Source of the DNA: Chloranthus sessilifolius
Taxonomy: Eukaryota > Streptophyta > Magnoliopsida > Chloranthales > Chloranthaceae
Direction: 5' to 3'
Length of the DNA: 64,000 nucleotides
Assembly: GCA_021018995.1 (NCBI GenBank)
Contig: CM037588.1
Location: forward strand, 88,634,765-88,698,764
The translations under genes and the position numbers were made by a program. The notes under the pieces were generated by a model. That model did not search any database. It saw nothing but the letters and a program-made list of their open reading frames with translations, and was not told the DNA's origin. Shown here one piece after another: positions 43,655 to 55,579 of this stretch. Every line of letters begins with the position of its first letter. The stretch's first letter is position 1.

Positions 43655-43988
43655 CCTAAGCCTGGTTTAGGTTTAAGGGACCTCTCTTAGAATAGAATTT
43701 CTTTTGTCTATCTTCTTCTTGCAGTAGCTGTAGATCTCTAGTAAGATTTAGGTAGATTTCTTTTTACTTTTCCTTCTCTCCATAGCCCAGCACTTGCTGG
43801 CTATGCCTCTGTATGCTTATTTGGTTTATATTGAATGGAATTTCATGATTGGGTGTTTTACATGTATGGGATTGAAGTTTGAGATTGAATTGTTCTGTAC
43901 AAGGCTGCTGCCTTGAGATCCTCCATTGATAGGTTGTATTATGAGCAATGGAGGACTATTTTTTTAGACCTATTTAGATCCAAGTGAC

Positions 43989-44640
43989 CTGTGTGTCTGG
44001 GCTAACATGCTCCCATACAAGCCTAGCCCCACCACAGAATCCACTAGATCTGAAATCCCCATGGGAGCCTGAGCTTGTAGCCTTGTGAACATGGTGGTGA
44101 CAGCATTGTTCTTGTTCTGTTTTGGTCCTCTGTGAGGAGGATAGCCTCTAGGATAGTCTGTGACCATTTAAGTGGACAGGTTATAGCCTTAGGGTGAGGC
44201 CAATCCACAGATCCAAGACAGATTCTTCTTCTCTGCACTTGTGCTTGTAGCCCTGTGAGAGATTGTGCAGAGACAAACTCCCTTGTATTTGTATAGACCC
44301 GCCATCAGATGGCAGATCTGGTTTGGTTATAAAGATTATAGGCTTGTGACTAGATCCGTCTTTCTGACAAAGGACACTAGACTGAGTGTGACTCAAACTC
44401 TTCGGTTCTATGTGTCTGGGCTAACATGCTCCCATACAGGCCTAGCCCCACACATAGCACTTTAGAGGTTGAGGTTCCCTATGGATTCTTGTGCTTATAT
44501 CCTGGATGAAGTAGTGCTTACAATCATTGACTTGTTCTGACCCATCTCTGGACTGTGGTTCCCCAATTGGATAGTTTGTGACCATTTAAGTGGACAGGTT
44601 ATAGCTATAAACAGATTAGATCATGGCACAGAGATGAGTT
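43989..44640 (+). repeat. Direct duplication in the B LTR leader
   Basis: The block GGGCTAACATGCTCCCATAC (about 43998 and 44417), then later TGACCATTTAAGTGGACAGG (about 44160 and 44579), occurs twice about 420 bp apart. It is downstream of the TATA box and so in the transcribed leader. The second block is also doubled in the LTR of element D. Confidence 0.85.
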
Positions 44641-45130
44641 GGATTCTTTCTCCTCAGTGGTGATAATGTTGCCATTGGACAAGACTTCTATAACAACAGA
44701 CCTGAATTTGAGTCATGAAACCCATCAGATCTGAACCTAATAGCATACTTCTCACCCCTTTTATATTTATTTTCCCACTCCATCCGTTTTCTCAACCCTT
44801 CCTATTGTTTAGACATTAAGTTACCTTTGAATTTAGAATTTAGTGACCTTAAATCCCCTTCCATTTAGGATTGCCAGATCTGTAGTCAGATCTGGAGAGC
44901 CTACTAATGATGGATCCCTCGAAGCTTTAGATCAACTTTCCCTGTGGGACAAACTCTTACTTATCAAAACTTGCTACAATAGGCCCTGTATCTTGCAGGA
45001 CTGTGCATATTTTAGGCTTGCTGCTCCGTAATCATCACTCTACCTTTCACTCATTTTTTATTTACCCCACTCTTATCACTGTCTCCAATAAAGTTAGTAG
45101 CAAGCACTTAAAAATATCCCAACAAGTTTT

Positions 45131-45148
45131 TGGCGACGCTGTCAGGGA
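45131..45148 (+). other. Primer-binding site of element B
   Basis: TGGCGACGCTGTCAGGGA, six bases after the LTR end, resembles the tRNA-Asp complement used by Athila elements with a few substitutions. Confidence 0.8.
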
Positions 45149-45451
45149 ATTTTGATCTAATAGTGGACTCTAGAATTTTGTATTCTTTGTTCTTTGGTAG
45201 CTGTACTTGTGAATAATTGATACTGCTGATTTACATTTGGAATTTTTCTTATGATCCGGACCAGAAAGGTAGAAGGAGACTGGAATTTGATTGAGAGTCT
45301 AGCTACCTCTGTTTGCACTTCTCTAACCTTCAAAACCTCAGTTTATTTCTCCTTTGAAGATTTCATAAGCAGTTGATTAGGATAGTTGTAATTATTTTTT
45401 TTTTAGTACAATATGCTTGCGAATAGTTGTCCCTGTTGTTGGTGTGTGTAC

Positions 45452-46380
45452 ATGTTAGGAAGGAGATCTCTCAGTCCTACTTTAGAGCCTGCTAACCCTG
45501 AGATTGAAAAGGGTAGAAGACCGAGAAGGCACAGACACACCACAGTCGAGCCCCCTATTGAAATAGAGACAGCAGTTATGGGTGAAGAGCAACCTAGAAC
45601 ATTGAAGGAATTGAATGCTCCGGATGATTACAATTCTCCATTCAGCATTCAATTCCCAGATGTTCAGGGTAATTATGAGATCAAAACTTCCATCATCCAA
45701 ATGCTTCCCTCTTTCCATGGGCTTAGCAAGGAAGACCCTTACAAGCACATTGGCCAGTTCTTGGCCCTGTGTACGACATTCTCCATTACTGGTTTGGGAC
45801 CAGAAGCCACTAGGTTAAGGCTTTTTCCTTTCTCCTTAAAGGACAGGGTCATGACCTGGTTATCTACTCTCCCAAACAATAGCATCACTTCCTGGAATGA
45901 CCTCCAAATAAGATTTCTGTCTAAATTTTTTCGAGAGACCAAGACCAGCCAATTGAGGAAGGTCATACTTTCTTTTGCCCAGTCCCCAACTGAAGATTTT
46001 AACCAATGCTGGGATAGATTTAAGGAGATGCTCAAACAATGCCCCCACCACAAGATCCCTGACTGGCAGCTTGTCCAGAGCTTCTACAATGGGATTGATG
46101 AGAAGAGCAGAGACATGGTAGATGCCTCTTGTGGTGGAACATACATGCATAAAATAGCTGATGAGGCATGGGACTTATTCGAGGTTAGTAGTGAAAATGC
46201 TTTCTAGAAGATGTCCTCATCTAAAACTGTTCAAAAGCCTTCTCCTAAGTTGGGGGTGGCTGAAAATTATAAAGGAAAGATGTATGAAGTTAGAGGAAAC
46301 GATGACCTGAGAATGCAGATGGCCAATCTTACTTAAAGATTTGATAAATTTTTTACTGTGGTGCAGCCAAGAATGGCTTC
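45452..46380 (+). pseudogene. Gag of element B (Athila-type)
   Basis: The conserved start is ATG 45452 (MLGRRSLSPTLEPANPEIEK), which aligns with the start in element D; an earlier in-frame ATG at 45413 follows a T-rich AG that looks like a splice acceptor. Core: MLPSFHGLSKEDPYKHIGQFLALC, RLRLFPFSLKDRVMTWLSTLP, RFLSKFFRETKTSQLRKVILSF, CPHHKIPDWQLVQSFYNGIDEKS and DASCGGTYMHKIADEAWDLF. The core is open to a stop at 46207, then broken. Gln-rich segments to about 46800 follow, as in D. It forms the particle that packages RNA. Confidence 0.85.
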
Positions 46381-47100
46381 ACAAGTGATGGAGGTATGTC
46401 TGATATGCTAATCTCTACAGCATACAATGGAAGAATGCCCATCTGTAGGGAAATACCCTGAGTTTGTAATGGAACAGGCTGCTGCTGCCCAATCTTTTGG
46501 ACATCAACAATCTGGTGGCTATAATAAAAAACCATTTGGATACCAGCACCAAAATGTTGGTTACCAATGGAGAGACCACACAAATTTTAGGTGGAGGCAA
46601 GACAATTATATGCAGCCACAGCAGATGTTGGCCTTACCTCAAAGGCCACAATAGCAGTTTAACCAGGGTTAAGCCCAAAGGTCGAATTTCCAACAACAGC
46701 AGCCCCAACAACAAAATCAATTGGTAGTTCCCCCACCTCAGCCCCAAAGTATTTCATTCGAGGACCAGGTTTTGGCCCAATTGTAAAGCCTTGGACCCTT
46801 AAATCAGACTGTGACTTCTCACAGTCAAAGCATATAGAAAATAGATGAGCAGCTTGCCCTATAGCCAATGCTCTGGCTAAGAGAGAGGAGGGCAGGTTGC
46901 CAAGCCAACCAGTAGCCAACCCAAAGGGCCAGTATTCCATCAAAGAAGGCTCCTAAAATTTTGAGAGGGCCAATGCCATCACAGCCTTAAGGTCTGGCAA
47001 GCTGGTAGACAACCAGGTGGGAAAAGAATAAGGAGAGGTCTACCCTAAGGAAATATCAAGTGAAAATGATAAGGACTTTGTTAGAACACAGAGTCAAGAA
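46381..47100 (+). pseudogene. Gag-protease linker of element B
   Basis: Gln-rich fragments in shifting frames (MEECPSVGKYPEF, SFGHQQSGGYN, GYQWRDHTNFRWRQDNYMQPQQ). They align with the Gln/Pro-rich segment of element D near 25505-25250, which has GHQPVVGYQWRNHPNLRWRKDGYPSQQQQQ. Many stops. No zinc knuckle is seen, as is usual for Athila. Confidence 0.7.
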
Positions 47101-48015
47101 TTGCTTGCTACCCTTCAACAAAGGAAAAATAAAAAGGTTGTAGTTGAGCCTCAGCAGGAGATAAAAATAGATAAAAGAAAAAAACAAAAGTTCAGCCATA
47201 GGCTTGCAACTGAGGAACCAGCAGTACCTCAGCTACCATTTCCTCAAGCTTTAAGTGGCCCTGCCCCTTTTAATAAGGGTCAGGCACAGATCGAGGAAAT
47301 GATGGAGACCTTTAAGCAGGTCAAAATAAATTTACCCCTGCTTGATGCAATCCGACAGGTCCCAGCCTATGCAAAGTTTCTGAAGGACCTCTGTACTCAG
47401 AAAAGGAAGGCCAGAGCCCATTTGTCCAAAAAGGTCTTTACAACTAATACAGTTAATTCTATATTAGCTATGACAATACCTGAGAAGTTGCAGGACCCAG
47501 GGATACCCACTATTCCCTGTATTATTGGAGACCACACGATTGGAAGGGCCCTTTTAGACCTTGGAGCCAGTGTTAAGCTGCTACCATACAGTGTATACTA
47601 GCAGCTAGGATTGGAGGAGCTGAAGCCCACCCCTATTGTTCTATTGATAGATGCTAGGTCTGAGAGGAAGCCCATGGGAGTGGTTGAGGATGTCCTAGTG
47701 GGGGTAGACAAGTTCTTCTACCCTGCAGACTTCCTTGTTTTGGACATGGGTTGTAACAAAAGTACATCTCCGATACCTCTTATCCTGGGCAAACCATTTT
47801 CTGCCACTGCCAATGCATGCATTCAATGCAGGTTTGGAATCATGGAGGTCACTTTCGAACATATGAAAGTTGAGCTTAATGTGTACAATAGTGCAAAGTA
47901 CCCTCAACTGGACAATGAGGAATGCTTTACAGTAGATGTACTAGAAGAAATTATTGAAGAACTACCCACTCTGCTGGAGTGGGGCAACATTGTCACTGAT
48001 TTAACTAAAGTTTAG
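47101..48015 (+). pseudogene. Protease of element B
   Basis: Reads IEEMMETFKQVKINLPLLDAI, AYAKFLKDLCTQKRK, then LQDPGIPTIPCIIGDHTIGRALLDLGASVKLLPYSVY with the catalytic D-L-G-A-S, a TAG stop at 47599, and onwards LGLEELKPTPIVL, VGVDKFFYPADFLVLDM and ILGKPFSATANACIQC to a stop at 48013. Active-site Asp is intact, but the stop would separate it from the rest. Closely related to the open protease of element D. Confidence 0.87.
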
Positions 48016-49020
48016 AACATGGTGGAGGAAGGAAGCCTAGCTTTAATGTCAGAAGACATGCCCCTAGTGAGGTCTTCTGTGGGCTTAGTGCAGCATTCTA
48101 ATTGGAAACCTACATTGTTGCCCCTTCCCCCAACCAACAATACACCAATCCTGCCATCCATATAACAAGCCCCTGATCTGGAGCTCAAGAAGCTGCCAGA
48201 GACATTAAAATATGTTTTCCTCGAGAAAGAAGAGAAACTTCCTGTAATTATCTCCTCTTCTCTAACCTGTGAGCAAGAGGAAGAATTGCTAACAGTTCTG
48301 AGGAAGCATAAGAAAGCAATTGGCTGGACCATTGCTGATCTGGGAGGGATTGATGCATCAATCTGTATGCATAGGATCCATTTAGAGGAGGGCTCAACAC
48401 CCTCCAGGGAAATGCAGAGAAAATTGAATCCTCACATGTAGGGGGTGGTTCTGAAAGAAATCATTAAGTTGCTGGATGCTGGAGTAATTTACCCCATCTC
48501 TGATTCTGAATGGGTGGCACCAATCCAGGTGGTACCCAAGAAGTCTGGCATCACAGTGATCACAACCGACTCTAGAGAGTTGAGACCAGCCAGGTAGACC
48601 ACTGGCTGGAGAGTTTGCATCGATTATCAAAAACTCAACTCCAAGACCAGAAAAGACCACTTCCCTCTCCCTTTTATTGATCAAATTTTGGATAAGTTGG
48701 CTGGGAAAGCTTTTTACTATTTTCTTGATGGGTACTCTGGGTACAACCAGATCCCTGTGCACCCCCTTGATTAAGAGGAAACTACTTTTACTTGTCCTTT
48801 CGGCCCCTTTGCTTACAGAAGGATGCCTTTTGGACTGTGTAATGCCCCAGCCAGCTTTCAGAGGTGTATGTACACCATCTTTTCTGATATGATTGATAAA
48901 TTCTTAGAAATCTTCATGGATGATTTCTCGGTATATGGGAATAGCTTTGACCAATGTCTACAGCACCTTCATCAAGTCTTACAAAGATGTGAAGAGACCA
49001 ATTTGGTCTTAAGTTAAGAA
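48016..49020 (+). pseudogene. Reverse transcriptase of element B
   Basis: Starts after the linker LTVLRKHKKAIGWTIADLGGIDASICMHRIHLEEG (48290-48393), typical for Athila. Then EIIKLLDAGVIYPISDSEWVAPIQVVPKK, WRVCIDYQKLNSKTRKDHFPLPFIDQILDKLAGK, YYFLDGYSGYNQI, FTCPFGPFAYRRMPFGLCNAPASFQRCM and the catalytic FMDDFSVYGNSFDQCL (about 48914-48961), whose two Asp are intact. TAG or TAA stops at 48439, 48595, 48772 and 49015 break it. Confidence 0.92.
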
Positions 49021-49725
49021 AAGAACCACTTCATGGTAACACAAGGAATTGTGTTGGGGCATGTGGTCTCTAAAAATGGAATTGAGATAGACAAGGCCAA
49101 AGTTGACCTCATTGCAAATTTGCCACCTCCAAGAACAGTCAAACAAATAAGATCCTTCCTTGGGCATGCTGGATTCTACAGGAGGTTTATCAAGGACTTC
49201 AGCAAAATTGCTAAACCATTGTGCCACCTGCTCTGCCAGGGTGTGCCCTTTGACTTCTCTGCTGAATGCCTGAAGGCTTTTGAAACTTTGAAAATTTGCC
49301 TCACCTCTGCCCCTGTACTCCAAACACCTGACTATACCCTGCCCTTTGAGTTGATGTGTGATGTATCTGACTTGGAAATAGGTGTTGTCTTGGGCCAGAG
49401 AAAAGATAAGTTGCCTGTGGTCATTGCTTATCTTAGCAAATCACTTGCTGAAGCTCAGCTAAACTACACAACTACTAAGAAAGAGCTTATGGCAGTGGTT
49501 TTTGCTGTGGACAAGTTTAGACCTTACCTACTTGGGTTTAAAACTTTCATCTTCACTGACCACTCAACGTTAAAGTACCTACTATCCAAGAAGGATGCAA
49601 AGCCCAGATTGATTAGATGGATACTCCTATTCCAGGAGTTTGACATCGAAATCAAAGATAAGAAGGGTGTAGAAATTGTGGTGGCTGACCACTTGTCCAG
49701 AATTATGTTGGAAAAAGGTGATGAT
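49021..49725 (+). pseudogene. Connection and RNase H domain of element B
   Basis: Longest open stretch of the element (49033-50058, 341 codons). It reads GIVLGHVVSKNGIEIDKAKVDLI, LGHAGFYRRFIKDFSKIAKPL, then RNase H with LMCDVSDLEIGVVLGQRKDK (Ala to Val next to the catalytic Asp), KELMAVVFAVDKFRPYLLG, FTDHSTLKYLLSKKDAKPRLIRWILLFQEFDIEIKDKKG and VADHLSR. It removes RNA from the RNA-DNA hybrid during replication. Open here, but not connected to an open RT. Confidence 0.9.
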
Positions 49726-51081
49726 GATCTTAATACAAATGATGTCTTATCGGATGAGCAACTGTTTGCCATCCACTCTTTAGTCCCCTGGTATGCACAT
49801 ATTGTCAATTATCTAGTTATAGGCAAGATCTCTTCCCATTGGACAAAAATGAATAAAGACCTGTTTTTCTCACAGGTCAAATTGTTTTTCTGGGAAGAAC
49901 CTTGCTTGTACAAGTATTGTGCAGACCAAATCATTCGAAAATGTGTCCCCGAAAGTGATGTCCTCAGTATTCTGGCCATGTGCCATGAAAATGCCTGTAG
50001 GGGTCACTTTAGTGGGAGAAAAATAGCTGATAAAGTGCTACAGTGTGGGTTTTATTAGCCTTCTCTTTTCAGAGATGCCAATACACACTGCAAGACCTGT
50101 GAAAGATGTCAGAAACTAGGAGAGCTGTCTAAAAAAAATTCAATGCCTTTACAGCCCATCCTTGTTGTAGAACTGTTTGATGTGTGGGGTATTAATTTTA
50201 TGGGTCCCTTTCCTCCTTCAAATGGTTTTCATTTCATCTTAATGGCAGTGGACTATGTTTCAAAATGGGTAGAAGCCATTGCCACAAGAACTAATGGTAA
50301 TCAGGTGGTCCTCAAGTTCATAAAGTAGAATATCTTCTCCAGATTTGGTACCCCTAGAGCTATTATCAGTGATGGGGGGAGCCATTTCTGTAACAAAAAT
50401 TTTGAGAGCTTGCTCAAGAAATATTATGTCACCCATAGGATTGCTACTCTCTACAACCCACAAACCAGTGGGCAAGTTGAAATTTGAAATAGGGAGATCA
50501 AGCATATCCTTGAGAAGACTGTGAGGACTCAGAGGAAGGATTGGGCTGACAAGCTTAATGATGCACTATGGGCTTATAGGACTGCCTATAAGACCCCCAT
50601 CAATATGTCCCCTTCCAGACTGATCTATGGCAAGGCCTGTCACCTCCCAGTGGAGTTAGAACACAAGGTCTATTGGGCCATCAAACATTTAAATCTAGAT
50701 CTAACTTCTACTGGTCTTCACAGGTCGCTGTAGGTGTCGAAATTAGAAGAACTAAGGATGGATGCATATGTCCATGCCAGGATCTACAAGGAAAGGTCCA
50801 AAGTTTTCTTTGACAAAGGGCTGTTGAGAAAGAGTTTCATTGCTAGTGATAAGGTTTGGTTGTTTAACTCCAAACTTAAATTTTTTCCAGGCAAATTGAA
50901 ATCCAGATGGGAAGGTCCTTACATTGTCATGCATGTTTCCCCCTCTGGTGCTGTGGAAATCAACGATCCTAAGTCTGGGAGACTCTTGAAGGTGAATGGA
51001 CAGAGGCTTAAGCCTTGTTTTGAAAAACCTGTCGACCTTTTGGACACCATTCACTGTCAAGGGGATCCTTCTTCAAATTGA
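49726..51081 (+). pseudogene. Integrase of element B (first catalytic Asp changed)
   Basis: The zinc region includes CHENACRGHFSGRKIADKVLQCGFY, a stop at 50056, and CKTCERCQKLGEL. The core reads LFDVWGINFMGPFP (about 50170-50212): the usual Asp of W-G-I-D-F is Asn. It continues with VDYVSKWVEAIATRTN, a stop at 50326, [17 protein letters not shown] and NPQTSGQVE with the remaining acidic residues. [32 protein letters not shown] is a block characteristic of Athila. The C-terminus (FPGKLKSRWEGPYIV, GAVEINDPKSGRLLKVNGQRLKP) ends at 51079. Confidence 0.92.
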
Positions 51082-51446
51082 TTCTACCGATGTGTCATTA
51101 CTGTATCATATCTACTTAGTTTTTGGTTGATTTATCTTGCTTTCTTTAGTTTCTATTCTCTAGGATTTGCTAGTGGCCTTATCTGAATTTTGCCCTATAT
51201 GTTTTGAACTTTTAATGCTTGGCTTGATTCTTACTACTTTTGAATTGATAGCTTTAGTTGAATGCCTAATGTGGAAGGTCATTTTTGTTGTCCTTGAATG
51301 TATGATTGAGTTTACATGTGTTTAAAGACAGTCAAAGGAGAGGGTCATGCCCAGGATTCAACCACAGGAAACATGCAAAAAGGGGCAGAACAGAGAGCAC
51401 ATGCTCTCTGTTTTATTCCTTACTGTCACTAGGTCCAAAATGAAAA
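51082..51446 (+). other. Spacer after integrase of element B
   Basis: T-rich non-coding sequence with no motif recognised, followed by the internal motif array. Confidence 0.6.
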
Positions 51447-51863
51447 TCTGGGAGACTATCGCGAGATTCAAAAGCTATCGCGAGGTTAAAAATGAAGCCT
51501 GGGAGACTATCGCGCTATTCAGTTGTTCTCACGAGATTATCAGGCTGTCGCGAGGTTCACAAGGTAAACTGGGAGACTCTCACACAATTCAACAGAAATA
51601 CTTCGTTTCCTATCGTGACATTCTAAGTCTGTCGCGAGATTCAAAAATGAACCTCAAAGCTTTTCACGCAATCTAAAAGAAACCTAGGAGCCACTCGCGT
51701 GATTCACATGAATTAATCTCACTCTATCGCGCGCTCCAAGGATAACTTGAGAGATTGTCGCGTAATCCTGATTAAATCCACACCTTTGCTAGGATCATTT
51801 CTAAGCCCGCGACCAGATGTTTCAAAGCGCGCCAAGCTTCGCGATAAGTATTTCAACCCCGCG
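51447..51863 (+). repeat. Internal CTCGCGA-type motif array of element B
   Basis: Repeated ATCGCGAGATTCA, GTCGCGAGGTTCA, CTCGCGTGATTCA and similar motifs, about fifteen copies, often preceded by GGGAGACT. Same core as the LTR array. It ends about 246 bp before the ATG of the extra ORF at 52109. No strong TATA box follows it. Confidence 0.9.
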
Positions 51864-52108
51864 CTTTGTCCCTTCATTATTTTCATCCTTCTTCCCTCTG
51901 GGAAACCCTAACTTCTGGAGCTCTCCCCTCTCTCCCTCCAGCATCACTCCTACAGCTCATCAATCACCTCACAATTCTACAGAGTTTTTCCTAACATCAC
52001 CACCATCCATTGCCCTCTGCTCAGAGATCTTGAGGTGCCCTGTGCGTCAAATCAAACCAAACCCTAGATTTCAGCCCCCGTTTCTCATACTATAGGAAAG
52101 AGTTAGAT

Positions 52109-55100
52109 ATGGCTCCAAAATCTATACAGAAGAGAAAAGGGAAGGACAAGGACCCTGCAGAGCCCCCCCTAAAAAGGCCAAGACATCAAAGTCCCTCAAA
52201 AAAGGAAAGGAAGTGGTTGAGGAGGCGGCGGTACCAACCACAAAGTTCTCTACTCCTTCTAAGCTCCTAGAGTCAATTCCATTGGAGCCTGAAATAGCCT
52301 TTGATGTACCATTTTTTGAATAAGAACCTCTCTCTGCCCCTGCAATACAATTTCTGAGAAAAGCGGGCCTGATGCCATTGATGAGAGGAATTCCAGCACT
52401 AGCCTACCCCAGGCTAGTGCAGCTGTTTTATCAGCACATCAAGGTCAAGAGGGACAATGATGGACAAGGGTGCTTGCTGGTAATGATTGACGACTTTGAT
52501 ATGTTAGTAGGCCCTAAGATGATCGCTGAAGTGTTGGGCATCCCAGTAGCATTCAATCCAAACTGTGGATATGGCCCCCCTTCTGACAGCATCGATTGAT
52601 ACAATTGCAGTAGCCCTAACTAGAGGATTAAAAGCTATCAGGGACTCAATCAGAAGGAGGGACCTAGAACCTGAACTACTGTTCATTGACCAAGTCCTGC
52701 GAAAGAACATATATTGCTCCGGACATCAGCAAGAAAGGAGAACCCCCATTTCAGATGCTCTCTACTCCTACCACATGGGTCATGGCTTCCATGCAGCCTG
52801 GCTGATTTTTGAGGCTATGAAGGATGTGGTGGAGAAGTTAGGATCGAATAAGAAGCCTCACATGCTACCCTATGCAAGAATCATCACCTTGCTGCTGATA
52901 AAGGGGGCTACAAGATAGGAAGGACTGAGCAGACCACCACCCTTACGCCTACTACCTTTCCAAAGAGGCAATGGGGAATCAGCAAGAGCTTGATGGGGGG
53001 TCAAAAAAAGAAGAAAGTTGAGGCTCAGGCCATGCCCAAGCAAGCAGAAGCAGCTGCCTTAGGGTCTACCCCTACTAAAAAGGAGTTGCCCCCAGAGCCT
53101 ACCACTTCCATAGTTGCAGCAGCACATGTTACCCCTGCATCCACCCCCCCTCTTGCATCCCTCTCTCACCCCCTCTGTTTCCATTCTCCATGCCCACTCC
53201 CCCTTCACCTGTGCTTGGTCCATGGGAGGACTCACCATCCCCTACCTTACCTCAGTACACAGCCACAATTCCCCCATCATTTCCACCTAAGCCTGCCAGC
53301 CCCCCACTCATCTGATACAAAAACCGAAAAACCACTGAGACCATTCCAACCATCTCCCAGACACCACCCTCAATCCCTTCTATCCCCATTGACCCAACCC
53401 ACCTTGAAGAAACCACCACCCCAGCCATATCTACTACATCCCCTCTCCCTGACATTACCTTAACCCTTAACACATCCATAGGCTTCCAAGCCTTCATCTC
53501 CACCTTCCTTGAAACCTGCCTACCTCCTGTACCCCTCTGCCAGACTCCCCAACTACCTCCCAGCACCACTCCCCAGAACCCCACTCTTCCCCTCCCTCCA
53601 CTTTCCATCATGCTCCTTCCTCCCCTTTCCAACTAGTACCCTCTTCTTCCCAAACCCAACCTCCTAGCTTTGACACACTAACCCTCATCCTACCCCTTAT
53701 CCACGACATACAAGCCCAGTTATCCACCAATACCCAAAAACAGGACCAGATGTAAGTTGAATTCACCTCCATCCAATCTACCCTACACACCTTAACCACT
53801 CCACCCATCCCTCCCCCATCCACTTCACCCCCCCTGGTCTTATCCAAAGACAGATGACACAAACAGACTTCCCCCACTCATTCCCCCACCTTCACCATTA
53901 ACTCCTACCCACCCATTTCCTTTAATCCCTTTCACAATTCTCATTTTCCATCCCCCATCACCCCCAACTCCTATTGAACCTACACCCTTTTCCTTTCCCC
54001 TATACCCTCCACCCCCTCTTCCCTACCCCCACCTTCTCTACAAATCCACCCAAAGCAGACCCAGCACCCATTCCCCCATAACTTGATTTCCCTACTATCA
54101 TCCCCCCTCCCCCCCTAGGACCAAGCACAATCTGCTCCTTCCACCTCCTATCTTCCCATTATGCCAAAACATCATTTTTACAGCCCCCCCTACCTCACCA
54201 TCCTCCACCAAATGAGAGATAATGCATACCTGAGGAAGGATGTCCTGAGGGGCATGGCCAAGCTACGCCAATCAATTGAGACCCCCCTGCTGGAGCAGAT
54301 TGATAAAATGATGAGGAGGAACAAGACTCTTGGGCATCTCATTGGGGTGGACAAACATTTTGGACTCCTACCAAAAGGCCAAGGCTATAGCTACTTATCA
54401 TCAGATCAATTGGGAATATGAGAAATCAAATGCTGCTGCAGCGAATGCCCGAGCGCGAATGCTTGAAAAATGACTTAATAATGCCCAGGAAATCCAAAAA
54501 ATCTAAAAGGAGATCCATGAGACTGATTCCCTCAAATTTCAAATCAAGATAGCCTCATTAGAATACGCATTGACTACTACCCGTAATGAACCTTACCATC
54601 CGACCTACATCTCTATTCACGTGCCTGCGCCTACGCCAACTACTACTCCAGCTCCACCTGCCCAGTCTGAGGAGGCACCACCTCAGCCCTAAAAAGCCAA
54701 AGGAAAAGCTCCTGCTTCACCTCCTAAGGAGCAGCCTCCATCTACTGAGCAACCTACCCCTACCACGGCCTCTGCTGAACTACCACAGAAGCAAACTTAT
54801 CCTCAACGGAGGAAAGTCACTGCTAAGAGGTCTGCTCCTAAAGCTGTCCCTATAAAATTGGCAAAGAGCCTACCGCCCAATCTGAAGAGGCACAGTTCCC
54901 TGCCAAACCTGAGACCATTGGTAAAGGAAAGTCACCAGTGGTCCCCACTGAGGAACCCCAAGCCAAAGGAAAAGAGAAATCCCCAGTGGTCACACCTGCA
55001 GAAGCTGAAGCCAAATGCAAAGGCAAAGGAAAATCCCCTGCCACCCCCCTGCTAAGCGCAAAGGAAAAGCCCCTCAAGAACCCAAGGAACCAAAGGCTCC

Positions 55101-55251
55101 CAAAGCACCCAAAATAAGGGTGAGGGCACCTAAAGCTCCATCTGCAGCGAAAACACCAGCCGAAAAGAAAAAGGTGAGGAAGGAAAAGAAGAAACAAGAC
55201 AGAGCTGCCCTTAAGGCACAGGCTAAAAAGATGGGCTGGGATTTCTTATAG
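52109..55251 (+). pseudogene. Long extra 3' ORF of element B (YPRLV-domain protein)
   Basis: ATG at 52109; MAPKSIQKRKGKDKD is a basic start like that of element A's extra ORF. After a frameshift: EIAFDVPFFE, LRKAGLMPLMRGIPALAYPRLVQLFYQHIKVK (52350-52450), VMIDDFDMLVGPKMIAEVLGIPVAF, then RKNIYCSGHQQERRTPISDALYSYHMGHGFHAAWLIFEAMKDVV and MLPYARIITLLLI (52700-52905), which complete the domain missing from D. Downstream are very Pro/Ser/Thr-rich low complexity (53080-54150), a short helical segment (MRDNAYLRKDVLRGMAKLRQSIETPLLEQIDKMMRRN, 54208-54321) and a Lys/Ala/Pro-rich basic tail ending AQAKKMGWDFL at 55249. About 1050 codons if whole; multiple frameshifts. Position matches the extra or env-like ORF known in Athila. 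Confidence 0.75.
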
Positions 55252-55575
55252 ATTCTGATTCAGATTCGATCCTAGCTTCTAGATTGTATCTTAGGTTTTA
55301 CTTCTTATAATTCTACTTGTAACTATTTTTATTACACTTTAATAGAAATTCTAGTTTTGTCTATGGCTCTGTTCTTGGTGTTTCTTTCTGATTGTTTGGT
55401 ACTTTTGATTTTGTTCTTTTTGCCATTCATGGGAGAAGAGTTTTTGGGAGGATATTTTTCGTTGAACCAGTAATCCATGTAGTAGATAGGTGTCCTTGGT
55501 GGCTGAATAAAATTTGTACAATACCTGCCTCAGGAATTTCAATGGCTTCCTCTTCAAATTGATGTGCCATGTTAA
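55252..55575 (+). other. Spacer between the two extra ORFs of element B
   Basis: T-rich non-coding sequence; nothing recognised before the second small CTCGCGA array. Confidence 0.55.
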
Positions 55576-55579
55576 GTGT

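Larger units (their letters stand above)
42708..45124 (+). mobile_element. 5' LTR of element B
   Basis: 2417 bp, from TAAGACCTGAAAAG (TGT missing at the start) to ATATCCCAACA. Contains the CTCGCGA array (42945-43465), TATATAAA (43647-43654) and an internal duplication of about 420 bp (about 43989-44400 and 44409-44640) carrying GGGCTAACATGCTCCCATAC and TGACCATTTAAGTGGACAGG in each copy. Confidence 0.92.

Noticed and set aside
43970-44396. Overlapping minus-strand ORFs in the B LTR, seen again near 59244-59512
   Set aside because: Copies of the same LTR leader region on the non-transcribed strand; not genes.
46659-46943. Minus-strand ORF inside element B
   Set aside because: Antisense of the gag-protease linker; no independent support.
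53252-53632. Gly/Val-rich minus-strand ORF of 126 codons
   Set aside because: Antisense of the Pro/Ser/Thr low-complexity part of element B's extra ORF.
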